A DNA stretch of 64,000 nt from an uncultured Prevotellaceae bacterium (GCA_900318865.1 ONMF01000005.1:62001-126000), one strand, 5' to 3'. Shown: positions 1 to 8,812, numbered from the stretch's first letter. Translations and numbers: made by a program. The notes: a model not told the origin generated them from the sequence alone.

Positions 1-943
1 TGATGACCAGAGCACACGGACACGACACCACCAGGAAAATGAGTGCGCGGTGCAGCCATGTGGGCAGCAACGCCATGAAGTGGCCCGACAACAGCGGCGG
101 CAGCAATGCCACCACCACCGCAGCAGCCACCACAATGGGCGTATAGACACGTGCAAAACGGGTGATGAAAGCTTCGGTGTGCGATTTCCGCTCGCCCGAC
201 TGCTCCACCAGTCCGATGATTCGCGCCACCGTGCTTTGGGCATAAGGCTTGGCCACACGCAGAGTGAGCACGCCGGTGAGATTGACGCAGCCCGAAAGCA
301 CATCGTCGCCCACCGAGGCAGCACGAGGCACACTCTCGCCGGTGAGGGCAACGGTGTCGAGCGTGCTGTCGCCATCCACGACCGTGCCGTCGAGCGGCAC
401 GCGCTCGCCCGGACGCACCACGATGGTTTCACCCGCGGCCACCTGCTCGGGCGCCACATCGGTGAGGCCTTCCTCGCCCATCACATGCGCCACATCGGGG
501 CGCAAATCCATCAAGTGGGCGATACTGTCGCGGCTGCGCCCTTCGGCATAACCCTCCAGCAGTTCTCCCACTTGGAAAAACAGCATCACGGCCACGGCCT
601 CGGCCATTTCGCAGTCGGCACCCGGCATGAAGCCGATGAGCAGCGCTCCGGCGGTGGCAATGGTCATGAGAAAATGCTCGTTGAAGGCATCGCCCTGCGC
701 CAGCCCTTCGGCGGCTTCGTGCAGGGTTTCATGCCCCACAAGCAGATACGGAACAAGGTAAATGAGCAGCAACTGCCACATGGGCAAGTGTGCCGTGTGC
801 TCAATGGTCACTGCCACGGCCAGCAACACGGCGGCCGCAGCTATCAGCGCCACCTTTCCCCACAGTGAGCCATGCTCATGATGGTGGGCATGATGAGAGG
901 CGGTGCAGCACTCGGCAGTGTGATGATGATGGTTATGTGCCAT
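1..943 (-). CDS. zntA: Zn/Cd-type heavy-metal P1B ATPase, N-terminal part (cut by window edge)
   Basis: Exports soft divalent metals (Zn, Cd, Pb) across the inner membrane using ATP. The reading frame opens at ATG 943 and stays open for 314 codons to the window edge. It starts with a His-rich tail (MAHNHHHH followed by a Cys-Cys and more His). It then shows the NEHFLMTIATAGAL and AVAVMLFFQVGELLE segments typical of the CadA/ZntA branch, the actuator motif TGES, and the metal-site motif CPC in SCPCALVI right at the edge. No CxxC HMA domain is seen before the first membrane helix, so the His-rich tail may do the metal capture. The phosphorylation (DKTGT) and nucleotide-binding domains lie outside the window. 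A promoter with a palindrome lies just upstream. The class is clear; the exact metal is inferred. Confidence 0.9.
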   Translation of the reverse strand, partial: MAHNHHHHTAECCTASHHAHHHEHGSLWGKVALIAAAAVLLAVAVTIEHTAHLPMWQLLLIYLVPYLLVGHETLHEAAEGLAQGDAFNEHFLMTIATAGALLIGFMPGADCEMAEAVAVMLFFQVGELLEGYAEGRSRDSIAHLMDLRPDVAHVMGEEGLTDVAPEQVAAGETIVVRPGERVPLDGTVVDGDSTLDTVALTGESVPRAASVGDDVLSGCVNLTGVLTLRVAKPYAQSTVARIIGLVEQSGERKSHTEAFITRFARVYTPIVVAAAVVVALLPPLLSGHFMALLPTWLHRALIFLVVSCPCALVI

Positions 944-969
944 AACTTTGATTTTTTAGTTTCTGGGCA

Positions 970-1004
970 CAAAGTTATGGCAAAAAACGTGCAACCGGGT
1001 TGCA
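970..1004 (-). promoter_or_regulatory. Promoter of the metal ATPase with a 15-bp palindrome
   Basis: The minus strand carries a -7 box TAACTTTG (977-970). Just upstream lies TGCAACCCGGTTGCA (1004-990), two 7-base arms around one central base. The palindrome sits where the -33 element is expected, and no good TTTG was found at the right spacing. That is the arrangement of a metal-responsive operator, but no regulator gene is visible in the window. Confidence 0.55.
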
Positions 1005-1011
1005 AAGTGTG

Positions 1012-1860
1012 TCATTCCAGATCCGACACCGCCATTTCATCAATCAAGTCCCAGCCTCCACTGCTCTCACGATAGATGCGATAGACGTAACATTCGCTGC
1101 CCGACGCGCGCACATACATCTCCAAGCCGTCATCTGTGTCCATGAAGGCCATAATCTCGGGCATGGAGTATTCGCCGTAGTCGCACACCGACCACACATG
1201 CATGGGCTTGCCGTCCGACGTGCGCTCCACATCGGGGCTGATGTCGGCCATGTCGTCGAGCGAGCTGACCACCCGCCCCTCGGAAAAACACACCACCGAA
1301 GCCAGCGCCTGCCGTGGCGTGGGTTCGAAAACCACCAGGTAGAACTGGCGTTCGTTGTCGCCCCCGATAGTGGCCATCCATTGAGTGGAGGCGATGCGCC
1401 ACTCGGGATAGCGGATTCTGAGCAGGTTAAGGAAATACTCGTCGGTGAGAGTTTTCACCTCCTCCCCGCCTTTCCACCGCGTGAACTGTAACGGCGTGTG
1501 CGTATCGAGAAACTCATGAGGCACAATAATCGAGGCATATTCCGAGTCGTCATACCCCCTGAACATCGTGGCCACTTTCTTGGCATCGACCAGAGAGAAG
1601 GTGGCCTGATAATCGCCCTGGGAGGTGCGCGACGCTCCTCGCACCAGATTCACGGCACCGATGTGGGGTTTGAAAATCATGCGGTCATAGCGCTTGAGGT
1701 TGGCCGGCAGTTCTTTATCACACACCACAGTGAAGCGGTTTTTCCCCTTGGCGGGTTTCACCACCCACAACGGACGATGCCGGCTGGTGACATCGTCAGC
1801 GCGGACCTCCACACCCACAACCGTCAGGGCAGCGATGAGTAGAATCAAAATCTGTTTCAT
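1012..1860 (-). CDS. Secreted protein of unknown function (paralog of 21244-22371)
   Basis: Not recognised as a named family. The 282-residue product has a clear signal peptide (MKQILILLIAALTVVGVEVRA) and no later membrane segment, so it is probably periplasmic or surface. Its C-terminal two thirds align by eye with the gene at 21244-22371. Shared blocks in order are MFRGYxxxE, EFLxTHxPxQxxRWK, a QWxAT block, a YxVxFxxR-type block, and MPEIMAxMDxxxGLExYVR. A -7 box TATTTTTG at 1899-1892 supports the start at 1860. It lies between the metal ATPase and recX with no sign of sharing a function with either. Confidence 0.8.
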   Translation of the reverse strand: MKQILILLIAALTVVGVEVRADDVTSRHRPLWVVKPAKGKNRFTVVCDKELPANLKRYDRMIFKPHIGAVNLVRGASRTSQGDYQATFSLVDAKKVATMFRGYDDSEYASIIVPHEFLDTHTPLQFTRWKGGEEVKTLTDEYFLNLLRIRYPEWRIASTQWMATIGGDNERQFYLVVFEPTPRQALASVVCFSEGRVVSSLDDMADISPDVERTSDGKPMHVWSVCDYGEYSMPEIMAFMDTDDGLEMYVRASGSECYVYRIYRESSGGWDLIDEMAVSDLE

Positions 1861-1975
1861 GGCAAATAGAGATTTACATTCTTATCTTATACAAAAATAG
1901 TATTTTTTCTGATGTTGAACGAGCATTGTTTGCTTTTTTTTTCGTATCTTCGTTGACCGAACAGCCACGAAGCCG

Positions 1976-2476
1976 ATGAACGCAAAAAAACCTATCACCA
2001 TCGAGGCCGCCCTCCATCGCGCCGCCGCCCTGTGCTCACGGGGAGAGCAGGCACCGGCCGATGTGCACGACAAGCTCATGCGCTGGGGCCTGAATGCGAC
2101 CGATGCCCACCAGGTGGTGACACGCCTGCGCACGGAGAACTTTCTGAGCGACGAACGATTTGCCGTGGCCTTTGTGCGCGACAAGTTCCGCTTCAATGGC
2201 TGGGGCCGCATCAAGATTGCTTTCATGCTCAGGCAGAAACAATTGCCGGCCGCAGTCATCGACGACGCCTTGCAACAAATCGATGCCGAAGAGTATCGCA
2301 CAACGCTCGACCGCTTGTTGCAATCCCGGGTGCGCAGCCTGGCTGGGCGGCCCGACGAGGCGGCACGCGCCTCCTTGCTGCGCTTTGCCGCCGGACGAGG
2401 CTTTGAGCCGGCTGTTTTCTATCCGGCGGTGGATTGTGCGCTACGACAAGCGGGCTACGGCCAAAGTGAAGAGTGA
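1976..2476 (+). CDS. recX: Regulatory protein RecX
   Basis: RecX binds RecA filaments and tunes their activity. The 166-residue product has the usual family length and all-helical repeat layout: ALHRAAALCSRGEQAPADVHDKL, LSDERFAVAFVRDKFRFNGWG, KIAFMLRQKQLPAAVIDDAL. The FVRDKxxxxxxGxxKI segment is the family hallmark. It is not next to recA, which lies about 35 kb away at 36.4 kb, as is common in Bacteroidetes. Its last 36 bases overlap the end of the convergent comF gene, so the two transcripts must overlap at their 3' ends. Confidence 0.9.
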   Translation: MNAKKPITIEAALHRAAALCSRGEQAPADVHDKLMRWGLNATDAHQVVTRLRTENFLSDERFAVAFVRDKFRFNGWGRIKIAFMLRQKQLPAAVIDDALQQIDAEEYRTTLDRLLQSRVRSLAGRPDEAARASLLRFAAGRGFEPAVFYPAVDCALRQAGYGQSEE

Positions 2477-3145
2477 GATTTTGACGCCGGGAACGGCAAG
2501 CAGGGCCTCGGCGCACGCTTCGAGCGTGCTGCCGGTGGTCACCACGTCGTCAACGACAAGCACCCGCTTCCCTTCGAGGACCGTGGATGCTCCTGCCTTC
2601 AGGCAGTACATGCCACGCGTGTTCTGCCAGCGTTCGAGCGCGCCTTTGCGCGTCTGGGTGCTGTGGCTGCGAGCGGCCTTTACCGCCTCGGCCACAGCGA
2701 TGCCGGCAGCACGAGCAATGCCGCGGGCTATGTAGAGGGTCTGATTGTAGCCCCGGCTCGCCAGCTTGTCGCGATGCAGAGGCACCGGCACCACCACCTC
2801 GATGCCTTCAAAAAAACCGCTTCCCTTCATCTCGGCATATGCCTGCCCCGCAATCCACTGTCCCAGCTTGGGCATATTGCGGTACTTGGCATCGTGTATA
2901 ATCGAAGCATAAGGGCTGTCTTTCTCATAATAGAAAAAGCCGGCGGCACGCTCAATGGGTACCTTGCCGGCAAAAAGCTGCTCCATGGTGTTGAACTCCA
3001 CCTGCTCCAGGCGGGTGCGCGGCAGGTGAGCCATGCACCCGCGGCACACGTAAGGCTCATCGGCACCAAGGGTCGTGCCACACACCGAGCAAGTGCGCGG
3101 CATCAGCACGTCGGCTGCTGCTCTGAGCCATTGGTTCAACGCCAT
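2441..3145 (-). CDS. comF: ComF family phosphoribosyltransferase-like protein
   Basis: Relative of the ComFC competence factor, with a zinc-ribbon N-terminus and a phosphoribosyltransferase fold. The zinc cysteines are CSVCG and CRGC near residues 18-37. The PRPP-binding loop VLVVDDVVTTGST lies near residue 195, and YNQTLYIARGIA fits the family. The start is taken as ATG 3145, which overlaps the TGA of the upstream SRPBCC gene by one base (TGATG). A TTG one codon earlier is possible. Translational coupling makes this the third gene of a pyrE-SRPBCC-comF operon. The last 36 bases overlap recX on the other strand. Confidence 0.88.
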   Translation of the reverse strand: MALNQWLRAAADVLMPRTCSVCGTTLGADEPYVCRGCMAHLPRTRLEQVEFNTMEQLFAGKVPIERAAGFFYYEKDSPYASIIHDAKYRNMPKLGQWIAGQAYAEMKGSGFFEGIEVVVPVPLHRDKLASRGYNQTLYIARGIARAAGIAVAEAVKAARSHSTQTRKGALERWQNTRGMYCLKAGASTVLEGKRVLVVDDVVTTGSTLEACAEALLAVPGVKISLFTLAVARLS

Positions 3146-3588
3146 CAAAGGTCTTCGTAAGGCAGATGCGCCAGCATCTCTCCAAATTTCTTGGCACCCT
3201 CCTTGAGCTGGGGCTCCACCATCTTGCGCAGGAAGAAAGGCAGGTCGAGTTGCAGCTCGGCCACGCTGTCGGTGAGTTGGTCCTCGCGCCCGTCGAGATT
3301 GATCACCATGTTGAACTTCACAGGGGCTTGCGCCGCCCCGAAGACGATGCGCCGGTCCTGCACACTCTGCTCATGGTCCACGGCCAACTTGATTTCGCCC
3401 ATCGGACTTTCGATGGCGATGGCATCGGCCTCAAAGCGCACTTTTTCCAAGTTCTCGCGCGCCTCTTGGGGCAGCTGGTCGATGCCGGCGGCCAGTTTCG
3501 AGGCAAAAAGCGAAGGGTTCGACAATTTGTTATAGATGGTGGTCACGTTGCAGGGAATCGACACAACGTCGCTTTTGTAAGATTCCAT
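3145..3588 (-). CDS. SRPBCC-family protein, function unknown
   Basis: A 147-residue soluble protein without signal peptide. Its alternating strands, its opening (VSIPCNVTTIYNKLSNPSLF, a polyketide-cyclase/START-like beginning) and a final amphipathic helix (PFFLRKMVEPQLKEGAKKFGEML) fit the SRPBCC ligand-binding fold. The reaction or ligand is not known. It lies 53 bases after pyrE and its stop overlaps the start of comF, so it is very likely co-transcribed with both. Family assignment is by fold pattern and by my memory that such genes often sit beside pyrE in Bacteroidetes. Confidence 0.75.
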   Translation of the reverse strand: MESYKSDVVSIPCNVTTIYNKLSNPSLFASKLAAGIDQLPQEARENLEKVRFEADAIAIESPMGEIKLAVDHEQSVQDRRIVFGAAQAPVKFNMVINLDGREDQLTDSVAELQLDLPFFLRKMVEPQLKEGAKKFGEMLAHLPYEDL

Positions 3589-3641
3589 AAAAAATGATGA
3601 AAGTTATTGAATGGTTCTAATGAATATTCACTGCTTGGCAA

Positions 3642-4289
3642 TCAATCAAAAATGTCACCGGGCATCCAGTTCTCGGGGTCGTCGTGCCACTTCTGCAGCG
3701 ATGCCACATCGTCAGCCTTAATTTTCCCCGACTCCACGGCGGCCTTTATCATGGCCGTGTAGTTGGTGACGGCCTTGACCGAGAGCCGCTCCTTCTTCAG
3801 CGCTTTGACCGAGACCGGGAACTCGTAATTGAACAGTGCCACGGCACCCGCCACCACACCGCCTGCGTCACGGATGGCCTGCGCGGCCTTGATGCAACTG
3901 CGCCCCGTCGAAAGCAGGTCTTCGACGATGACTACGCGCTGACCTGCCTTGATGTTGCCCTCGATGAGGTTTTCCAAGCCATGGTCCTTGGCCTTTTCAC
4001 GCACATAGACATAAGGCAGTGCCAGGGCATCGGCCACAATGGCCCCGAGAGCGATGGCCCCTGTTGCCACGCCGGCTATGACATCCACATTGCCGAAATT
4101 CTCGACAATGACGCGCGCCATCTCCACCTTCACCAGATTGCGGATGGACGGGTGCGACAGGATTTGCTGGTGGTCGTTATACATGGGCGAGTTCCACCCG
4201 CTTCCCCACACAAACGGGGTGTCGGGCTGCAACTTGATGGCGCTTGCACAGAGCAGTTTCTCGGCGATTAAGAGGTCTAATTGTTTCAT
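3642..4289 (-). CDS. pyrE: Orotate phosphoribosyltransferase
   Basis: Joins orotate and PRPP to form orotidine 5'-monophosphate in pyrimidine synthesis. Key motifs are the PRPP loop VVIVEDLLSTGRS, YVREKAKDHG (the mobile catalytic loop Lys region) and VIAGVATGAIALGAIVAD. The frame could open at 4337, but the -7 box TATCTTTG lies at 4325-4318, inside that extension, so the start is set at ATG 4289 (MKQLDLLIAEKLL, 215 residues, the normal family length). First gene of the pyrE-SRPBCC-comF operon. Confidence 0.95.
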   Translation of the reverse strand: MKQLDLLIAEKLLCASAIKLQPDTPFVWGSGWNSPMYNDHQQILSHPSIRNLVKVEMARVIVENFGNVDVIAGVATGAIALGAIVADALALPYVYVREKAKDHGLENLIEGNIKAGQRVVIVEDLLSTGRSCIKAAQAIRDAGGVVAGAVALFNYEFPVSVKALKKERLSVKAVTNYTAMIKAAVESGKIKADDVASLQKWHDDPENWMPGDIFD

Positions 4290-4317
4290 AACGGCAGTGG
4301 TTTTCCAGAATTTTATG

Positions 4318-4325
4318 CAAAGATA
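4318..4325 (-). promoter_or_regulatory. pyrE: -7 box of the pyrE promoter
   Basis: TATCTTTG on the minus strand matches the Bacteroidetes TAnnTTTG box. It sits 29 bases before the chosen pyrE start and decides against the longer upstream start. The -33 region is only T-rich. Confidence 0.6.
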
Positions 4326-4476
4326 GTAAATTATCATGCCATTTTAAAACACGGCTCTCCCAAAAGCGGCGGTTTTTGTTTTTTTTACTTTTCTTATTAT
4401 CCCTTATAGCCCCCGAATGCACCATTTTGACAAGTTGATGCACGATTCTGCACAATTCTTTATCACACCGATGCAC

Positions 4477-4574
4477 TATCTTTGCAAATAAATATGGTTC
4501 AGCCCACGGGGATAAAGGGTTCCACCCGTCGGAGGAATTGGTATTTCAGACTTTGGAGCCCACCACATTGAAAG
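4477..4574 (+). promoter_or_regulatory. Promoter and GC-rich leader of the lipoprotein gene
   Basis: A -7 box TATCTTTG (4477-4484) is followed by a leader of about 85 bases. The leader can fold: ACGGG pairs with CCCGT around positions 4503-4530, and GGAGCCCACCA near 4556 mirrors the earlier AGCCCAC. The rest of the 4290-4574 interval is AT-rich and holds only this promoter and the opposing pyrE promoter. Confidence 0.45.
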
Positions 4575-5105
4575 ATGAAAAAGCTTTTCTATTCAGTAGT
4601 CTTGGCGACGATGGCCTTCACCGCCGTTGCTTGCGCCAACAATCAGAACAACGCCGAGAATGCCGAGGCCGCTCAGGCTCAAGAAACCACCGAAGCCCCG
4701 CAGGCCGAAGAGCAACAGGCTCCCGACCCCTTGCAGCGCGACTTCGAGTCGGCCGACCTCTCGCTCACCATTCCCGAGGGATGGACTGGCGAAGTGGGTG
4801 GATTTGAAGAAATCATCATGAGAACCAAAGGCGAGAATGGTTCTGACATGAAGATTGAAATTGATGTCATTAAGGGTAGAGAGGCCAAAGAACTGGTAGC
4901 CAACGACATGGATGCTTATCCCAGCTTAATCAAAACCGAGAACGTAAAAATCGGCGACTACACGTTCACCACATTGTCCAACGGAGCTGGCCAGACGACA
5001 TGTTACGCACAGGTGGGCGACAATGTGCTCAGAATGAAAAACGCTCTCGTCATGCCCGATGCCCCCGAGGTTGCCGCCATACTAAGCACCCTCAAGCTCA
5101 AATAA
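4575..5105 (+). CDS. Small lipoprotein of unknown function
   Basis: A 176-residue protein with a lipoprotein signal (MKKLFYSVVLATMAFTAVAC, Cys at about residue 20). A Glu/Ala/Gln-rich linker follows (about 21-55). A compact beta-rich domain (about 56-176) contains LSLTIPEGWTGEVGG and ends in DAPEVAAILSTLKLK. The domain looks like the PsbP/DUF-type fold seen in small Bacteroidetes lipoproteins that begin with an 'IPEGW' strand, but no function can be assigned. A strong terminator follows, so it is a single-gene unit. Confidence 0.8.
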   Translation: MKKLFYSVVLATMAFTAVACANNQNNAENAEAAQAQETTEAPQAEEQQAPDPLQRDFESADLSLTIPEGWTGEVGGFEEIIMRTKGENGSDMKIEIDVIKGREAKELVANDMDAYPSLIKTENVKIGDYTFTTLSNGAGQTTCYAQVGDNVLRMKNALVMPDAPEVAAILSTLKLK

Positions 5106-5140
5106 ACACCCCGCTGGCACGCCAGCGCACACTACCCTAT

Positions 5141-5178
5141 AAAAAAATGAGAAACGCCTTGGTGTTTTTCATTTTTTT
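5141..5178 (+). terminator. Intrinsic terminator after the lipoprotein gene
   Basis: Arms AAAAAAATGA-g-AAACGC (5141-5157) and GTGTTT-t-TCATTTTTTT (5162-5178) pair around a four-base loop and end in a run of T. A smaller hairpin CGCTGG/CCAGCG lies just before it at 5112-5127. Confidence 0.75.
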
Positions 5179-5183
5179 ATGCC

Positions 5184-5191
5184 TACATTTG
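5184..5191 (+). promoter_or_regulatory. -7 box of the patatin gene promoter
   Basis: TACATTTG, with a TTG 22 bases upstream (5159-5161) inside the preceding terminator stem. It lies 31 bases before ATG 5222 and supports that start over the long open frame that runs back to 5000. Confidence 0.55.
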
Positions 5192-5221
5192 CATCGATCA
5201 AACTCTCATTACTGGCAAACC

Positions 5222-6082
5222 ATGAAACGCGGACTCATACTTGAAGGCGGTGGCATGCGCGGCATGTTCACCTGCGGACTGCTCGATGTGATGATGGAGC
5301 ACGGGCTCACTGTCGATGCGCTGGTGGGGGTGTCGGCAGGGGCGGCTTTCGGATGCAACCTCAAGTCGCACCAGCCCGGACGCGCACTGCGCTACAACGA
5401 GCGGTTTGCCCACGACCGCCGCTATGCCGGCCTGTGGTCGCTGTTGACCACGGGCGACTACTATAACGCCCGGTTCTGTTACCACACGGTGCCCACCCAG
5501 TACGACCCATTCGACTTCAAGACCTTCCATGCCGACCCCATGGAGTTCTACGTTACCTGCACCGATGTCGACACCGGGCAAGCGGTCTATCACCGATGCT
5601 TGCCGCAGGACGACGCCCACCGCACGCTGGAATGGATCAGGGCATCGGCCTCGATGCCCGTGGTGGCGCAGCCGGTTGTCATCGACGGCCAGCGCCTGCT
5701 CGACGGTGGCATGAGCGACAGCATTCCGCTGCGCTGGATGCAAAGCCAGGGATGCGACCGGAATGTGGTGGTACTCACCCGTGAAGCCGGCTACAGAAAA
5801 ACGCCCGAGCGACTGTTGCCGCTCATCAAGTGGTGGATGAGGCGCTATCCAGCGGTGGTGAAGGCAATGGACAGCCGGGCACAATTCTACAACGAGCAGG
5901 TGGCCTACGTCCGCCAGCAGGAGCAGATGGGCCACACGCTGGTCTTCGCTCCGGACGGGCCGCTCGATGTGAGCCGCACCACGCACAGCGTCGACGACAT
6001 GCGCCGTGTCTACCGGCAGGGAAGGCAACAAGCGCTCGAACGGCTCAATGAGCTGAAGTGCTTCTTGGCGCCGAACGACTGA
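5222..6082 (+). CDS. Patatin-like phospholipase
   Basis: Predicted acyl hydrolase with a Ser-Asp dyad. The oxyanion motif GGGMRG is at residues 9-14, the nucleophile elbow GVSAG is near residue 38, and the catalytic Asp lies in the DGG motif (LLDGGMSDSIPL) near residue 162. No signal peptide is seen, so it is likely cytosolic or membrane-associated. At 286 residues it matches the short bacterial family related to E. coli YjjU. The start at 5222 is chosen because the glycine-rich loop must lie at the N-terminus and a promoter box lies just upstream. It runs towards cydB with a nine-base gap. Confidence 0.9.
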   Translation: MKRGLILEGGGMRGMFTCGLLDVMMEHGLTVDALVGVSAGAAFGCNLKSHQPGRALRYNERFAHDRRYAGLWSLLTTGDYYNARFCYHTVPTQYDPFDFKTFHADPMEFYVTCTDVDTGQAVYHRCLPQDDAHRTLEWIRASASMPVVAQPVVIDGQRLLDGGMSDSIPLRWMQSQGCDRNVVVLTREAGYRKTPERLLPLIKWWMRRYPAVVKAMDSRAQFYNEQVAYVRQQEQMGHTLVFAPDGPLDVSRTTHSVDDMRRVYRQGRQQALERLNELKCFLAPND

Positions 6083-6091
6083 ATCGGGCCG

Positions 6092-7210
6092 TCACTCTTC
6101 TTCAGCAGTGATTTTGTCGTGGTCCATGGCGCGCCAGCAGTAGGCTATATAGGCAATGACAAACGGCACCAGCACGCTCACCGCACTCATCACGGTGAGG
6201 GTGAACTCGCTGCTGCTGCTGTTGCGCAGTGTGAGCGAACTGTGCACGTCGAGCAGCGACGGATAATAGGCCGTGCCATTGTAGCCCAGCACCCAGAAAA
6301 GGCTCATCACCACCAGCAGGGTGCCGGCACCGGAGGCCCAGATGCCTTTGTTGTACCCGTTGTCGACCAGCGTTTTTCCGATGCCCCACAGCACCAGCGC
6401 CACCCCCAGCAGCAGGAAAATCAGCGTCCACCACATGGTCAGGTAGTTGTTCAGGTAACGATAGTCCACCCACTGGGCATTGCCGTTGTCGTCAACCGCC
6501 ACGCCGCCGCTGGTGAGGATAACGGCCGCCGTGGCCAGAAACAGCACCACAAAAACGGCCCCGTTGGCCTTGAGCAACTGCCGCTGGCGCGAGCGCAGCG
6601 CAGCGTCGTCGATATTATTGATGAAATAGAGCGATGCCAGCGTGCGGGCCAGGAAAAACACCATGAGCCCGAAAAGCAGGTTTTTCCAGCTGGCTATCGC
6701 CTCAAGGCCATGCAACGGACCCCACTGCGAGATGGTGGCGGCCTGAACATCGAGGATGCGGGCCTTGGTCACGGTGAACTCAGCGCCGAAAAACATGCCC
6801 GCCACGGCCACGCCCAGCAGCAACGGCCCGGCCACACCGTTGATGAGCAGCAGCACGTCGTAGAAGCGGTGGCCGTACACGTTTCCTGCCTTGGCACGGT
6901 ACTCGTAGCTGATGGCTTGAATCACAAAACTGAACAAGATGGCCATCCACAGCCAGTAGGCTCCACCGAAACTTGTGGAGTAGAACAGCGGAAACGATGC
7001 GAAGAACGCACCGCCAAAGGTCACCAGCGTGGTAAATGTCAGTTCCCACTTGCGCCCCAGCGAGCGCACCATCATGGCGCGCTGTTTTTCATCGGGGCAT
7101 TGCAGCAGCATCGACTGCCCGCCCTGCACAAAAAGCATAAACACCAGCACGGCGCCCAGCACCGACATGATGAGCCACCAGTAGTTTTGAAGGATATAAT
7201 AAGTTGTCAT
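6092..7210 (-). CDS. cydB: Cytochrome bd ubiquinol oxidase subunit II
   Basis: Membrane subunit that pairs with CydA in the high-affinity quinol oxidase, letting the cell respire traces of oxygen. The 372-residue protein has about nine hydrophobic helices, and the N-terminus (YWWLIMSVLGAVLVFMLFVQGGQSML) is the family opening. It starts 30 bases after the cydA stop, so the two are co-transcribed. No terminator was found before the convergent patatin gene. Confidence 0.93.
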   Translation of the reverse strand: MTTYYILQNYWWLIMSVLGAVLVFMLFVQGGQSMLLQCPDEKQRAMMVRSLGRKWELTFTTLVTFGGAFFASFPLFYSTSFGGAYWLWMAILFSFVIQAISYEYRAKAGNVYGHRFYDVLLLINGVAGPLLLGVAVAGMFFGAEFTVTKARILDVQAATISQWGPLHGLEAIASWKNLLFGLMVFFLARTLASLYFINNIDDAALRSRQRQLLKANGAVFVVLFLATAAVILTSGGVAVDDNGNAQWVDYRYLNNYLTMWWTLIFLLLGVALVLWGIGKTLVDNGYNKGIWASGAGTLLVVMSLFWVLGYNGTAYYPSLLDVHSSLTLRNSSSSEFTLTVMSAVSVLVPFVIAYIAYCWRAMDHDKITAEEE

Positions 7211-7240
7211 GGTTGGTATGTTAGATGAAGGAAGTCACTC

Positions 7241-8812
7241 TTAAAGTTCGCAGTGGTCGAGGTCGGTGACCGATTTCTTGGCGATTTGCCTGCAAATGAT
7301 GCTCACGTCGGCCACGAGCAGCGCGGTGAACACCACGGCAAAAATCCAGAAGGTGGTCTGCACATAGCCGGCCGTGAGGTCGCTGATGGCCACCTTGTTG
7401 GGCATGAGGTCCTGGATGGTCCAGGGCTGGCGCCCCACCTCGGCCACCACCCATCCGCACGCGCTGCACAGGTAGGTGAGCGGCACGGTGACGATGCACA
7501 CCCAGTACCACAGGCGCTGCCAGCGAGCCCGCTCCACGATGGCCGGCTTGTAGACAAAGAGCAGTGCCAGTGCGAAGAATAGCACCAGCCATCCGCCGAT
7601 GGTCACCATCGCATGGAACGTGTAGAACGTGAGCGGAACATTGGGCACGGCCTCCTCGGGGGTGTCGAGATAGCCGTAACCGAAATGGCTGAAATCGTCC
7701 TTGATGGCAGCCTGCAGGCTGTCGGTGACCACTTTGTTGCCGGCGCGCGATGCGGCGTGATAGTCGGCTATGAGCGCCTTCACATTCTTGCCGCGCTCCA
7801 TGCGCCCGGCCACGCTGAGCGAGGTGCTGTCGTCGGGACCATTGAGGCGGCCGGTCAGGATGTCGTTAATGCCGGGCACATAGCCGTGCGGGTCATGAGT
7901 GGCAAGCAACGACAGGCCATAGGGAATGGAAATGTGGAACAAATAGGGGTCTTGGCCGTCGGCAGGCCGCTTTCCGGGCCGCATGATGCCCATCGCCACA
8001 ATCGACTGACCGGCCGAGCCGTCGTAAAGGCCTTCCATGGCGGCCAGTTTCATGGGCTGGTAACGGGCCACGGCCACAGCGCTGGTGTCGCCGGTGATGC
8101 TGGTCAACACGATTCCCGCCATGCCCACCCAGGCACCCACCTTGAGACTGCGCCGGCAGTGCTCCACGTTGCGCTTGCGCAGCAGCATCCAGCCGCACAC
8201 GCCCGCCACAAAGGCGCCGCCCAGCGCCCAGCAGATGGTGACGGTGTGCAGCACCTTGCTCACTGCCATGGGCGACAGCGCCACCTGCCAGAAACTGGTC
8301 ATCTCGTTGCGCATGGTCGAGGGATTGAACTCGCAGCCCACGGGATACTGCATCCAGGCATTGGCCACCAATATCCACAGGGCCGACAAGCCGGCACCCA
8401 ACGCAGTGAGCCAGGTCGATGCCAAGTGGAATCGCGGGCTCACCTTCTTCCAGCCGAAAAACATCACCGCAATGAACGTCGACTCCATGAAAAAGGCAAG
8501 AATGCCCTCGATGGCCAGCGGAGCGCCGAAGATGTCGCCCACAAACCAGCTGTAGTTGCTCCAGTTGGTGCCGAACTCAAACTCCAGGATAATGCCGGTG
8601 GCCACGCCGATGGCAAAGTTCACCCCGAAGATGGTCATCCAGAACTTGGTGGTGGCCAGCCACTTCTCACTGCGGGTGCGGTAGTAAATTGTCTCCATGA
8701 TGGCAATAATCAGCCCCAGCCCGAGGGTCAGCGGCACAAACAGCCAGTGATAGATTGCCGTGAGCGCGAATTGCGCGCGCGACCAGTCCACTACAGTTGT
8801 CAGTTGTTCCAT
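7241..8812 (-). CDS. cydA: Cytochrome bd ubiquinol oxidase subunit I
   Basis: Haem-binding subunit that oxidises quinol. The 523-residue protein shows the conserved stretches RAQFALTAIYHWLFVPLTLGL (the early His is the haem b595 ligand), QPMKLAAMEGLY (the quinol-site Lys and Glu) and GRQPW near the C-terminus. The loop after the quinol site is long, with SLLATHDPHGYVPGINDIL, typical of Bacteroidetes CydA. It follows the DUF4492 gene by 42 bases and precedes cydB by 30, forming one operon. Confidence 0.96.
   Translation of the reverse strand: MEQLTTVVDWSRAQFALTAIYHWLFVPLTLGLGLIIAIMETIYYRTRSEKWLATTKFWMTIFGVNFAIGVATGIILEFEFGTNWSNYSWFVGDIFGAPLAIEGILAFFMESTFIAVMFFGWKKVSPRFHLASTWLTALGAGLSALWILVANAWMQYPVGCEFNPSTMRNEMTSFWQVALSPMAVSKVLHTVTICWALGGAFVAGVCGWMLLRKRNVEHCRRSLKVGAWVGMAGIVLTSITGDTSAVAVARYQPMKLAAMEGLYDGSAGQSIVAMGIMRPGKRPADGQDPYLFHISIPYGLSLLATHDPHGYVPGINDILTGRLNGPDDSTSLSVAGRMERGKNVKALIADYHAASRAGNKVVTDSLQAAIKDDFSHFGYGYLDTPEEAVPNVPLTFYTFHAMVTIGGWLVLFFALALLFVYKPAIVERARWQRLWYWVCIVTVPLTYLCSACGWVVAEVGRQPWTIQDLMPNKVAISDLTAGYVQTTFWIFAVVFTALLVADVSIICRQIAKKSVTDLDHCEL

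Noticed and set aside
50..868. Long plus-strand open frame with a His-rich product
   Set aside because: It is the complement of the metal ATPase gene, whose CPC and TGES motifs are clear on the minus strand.
4485..4574. Leader of the lipoprotein gene as a known riboswitch
   Set aside because: No cobalamin, TPP, SAM or preQ1 core motif could be matched; only small hairpins are seen.
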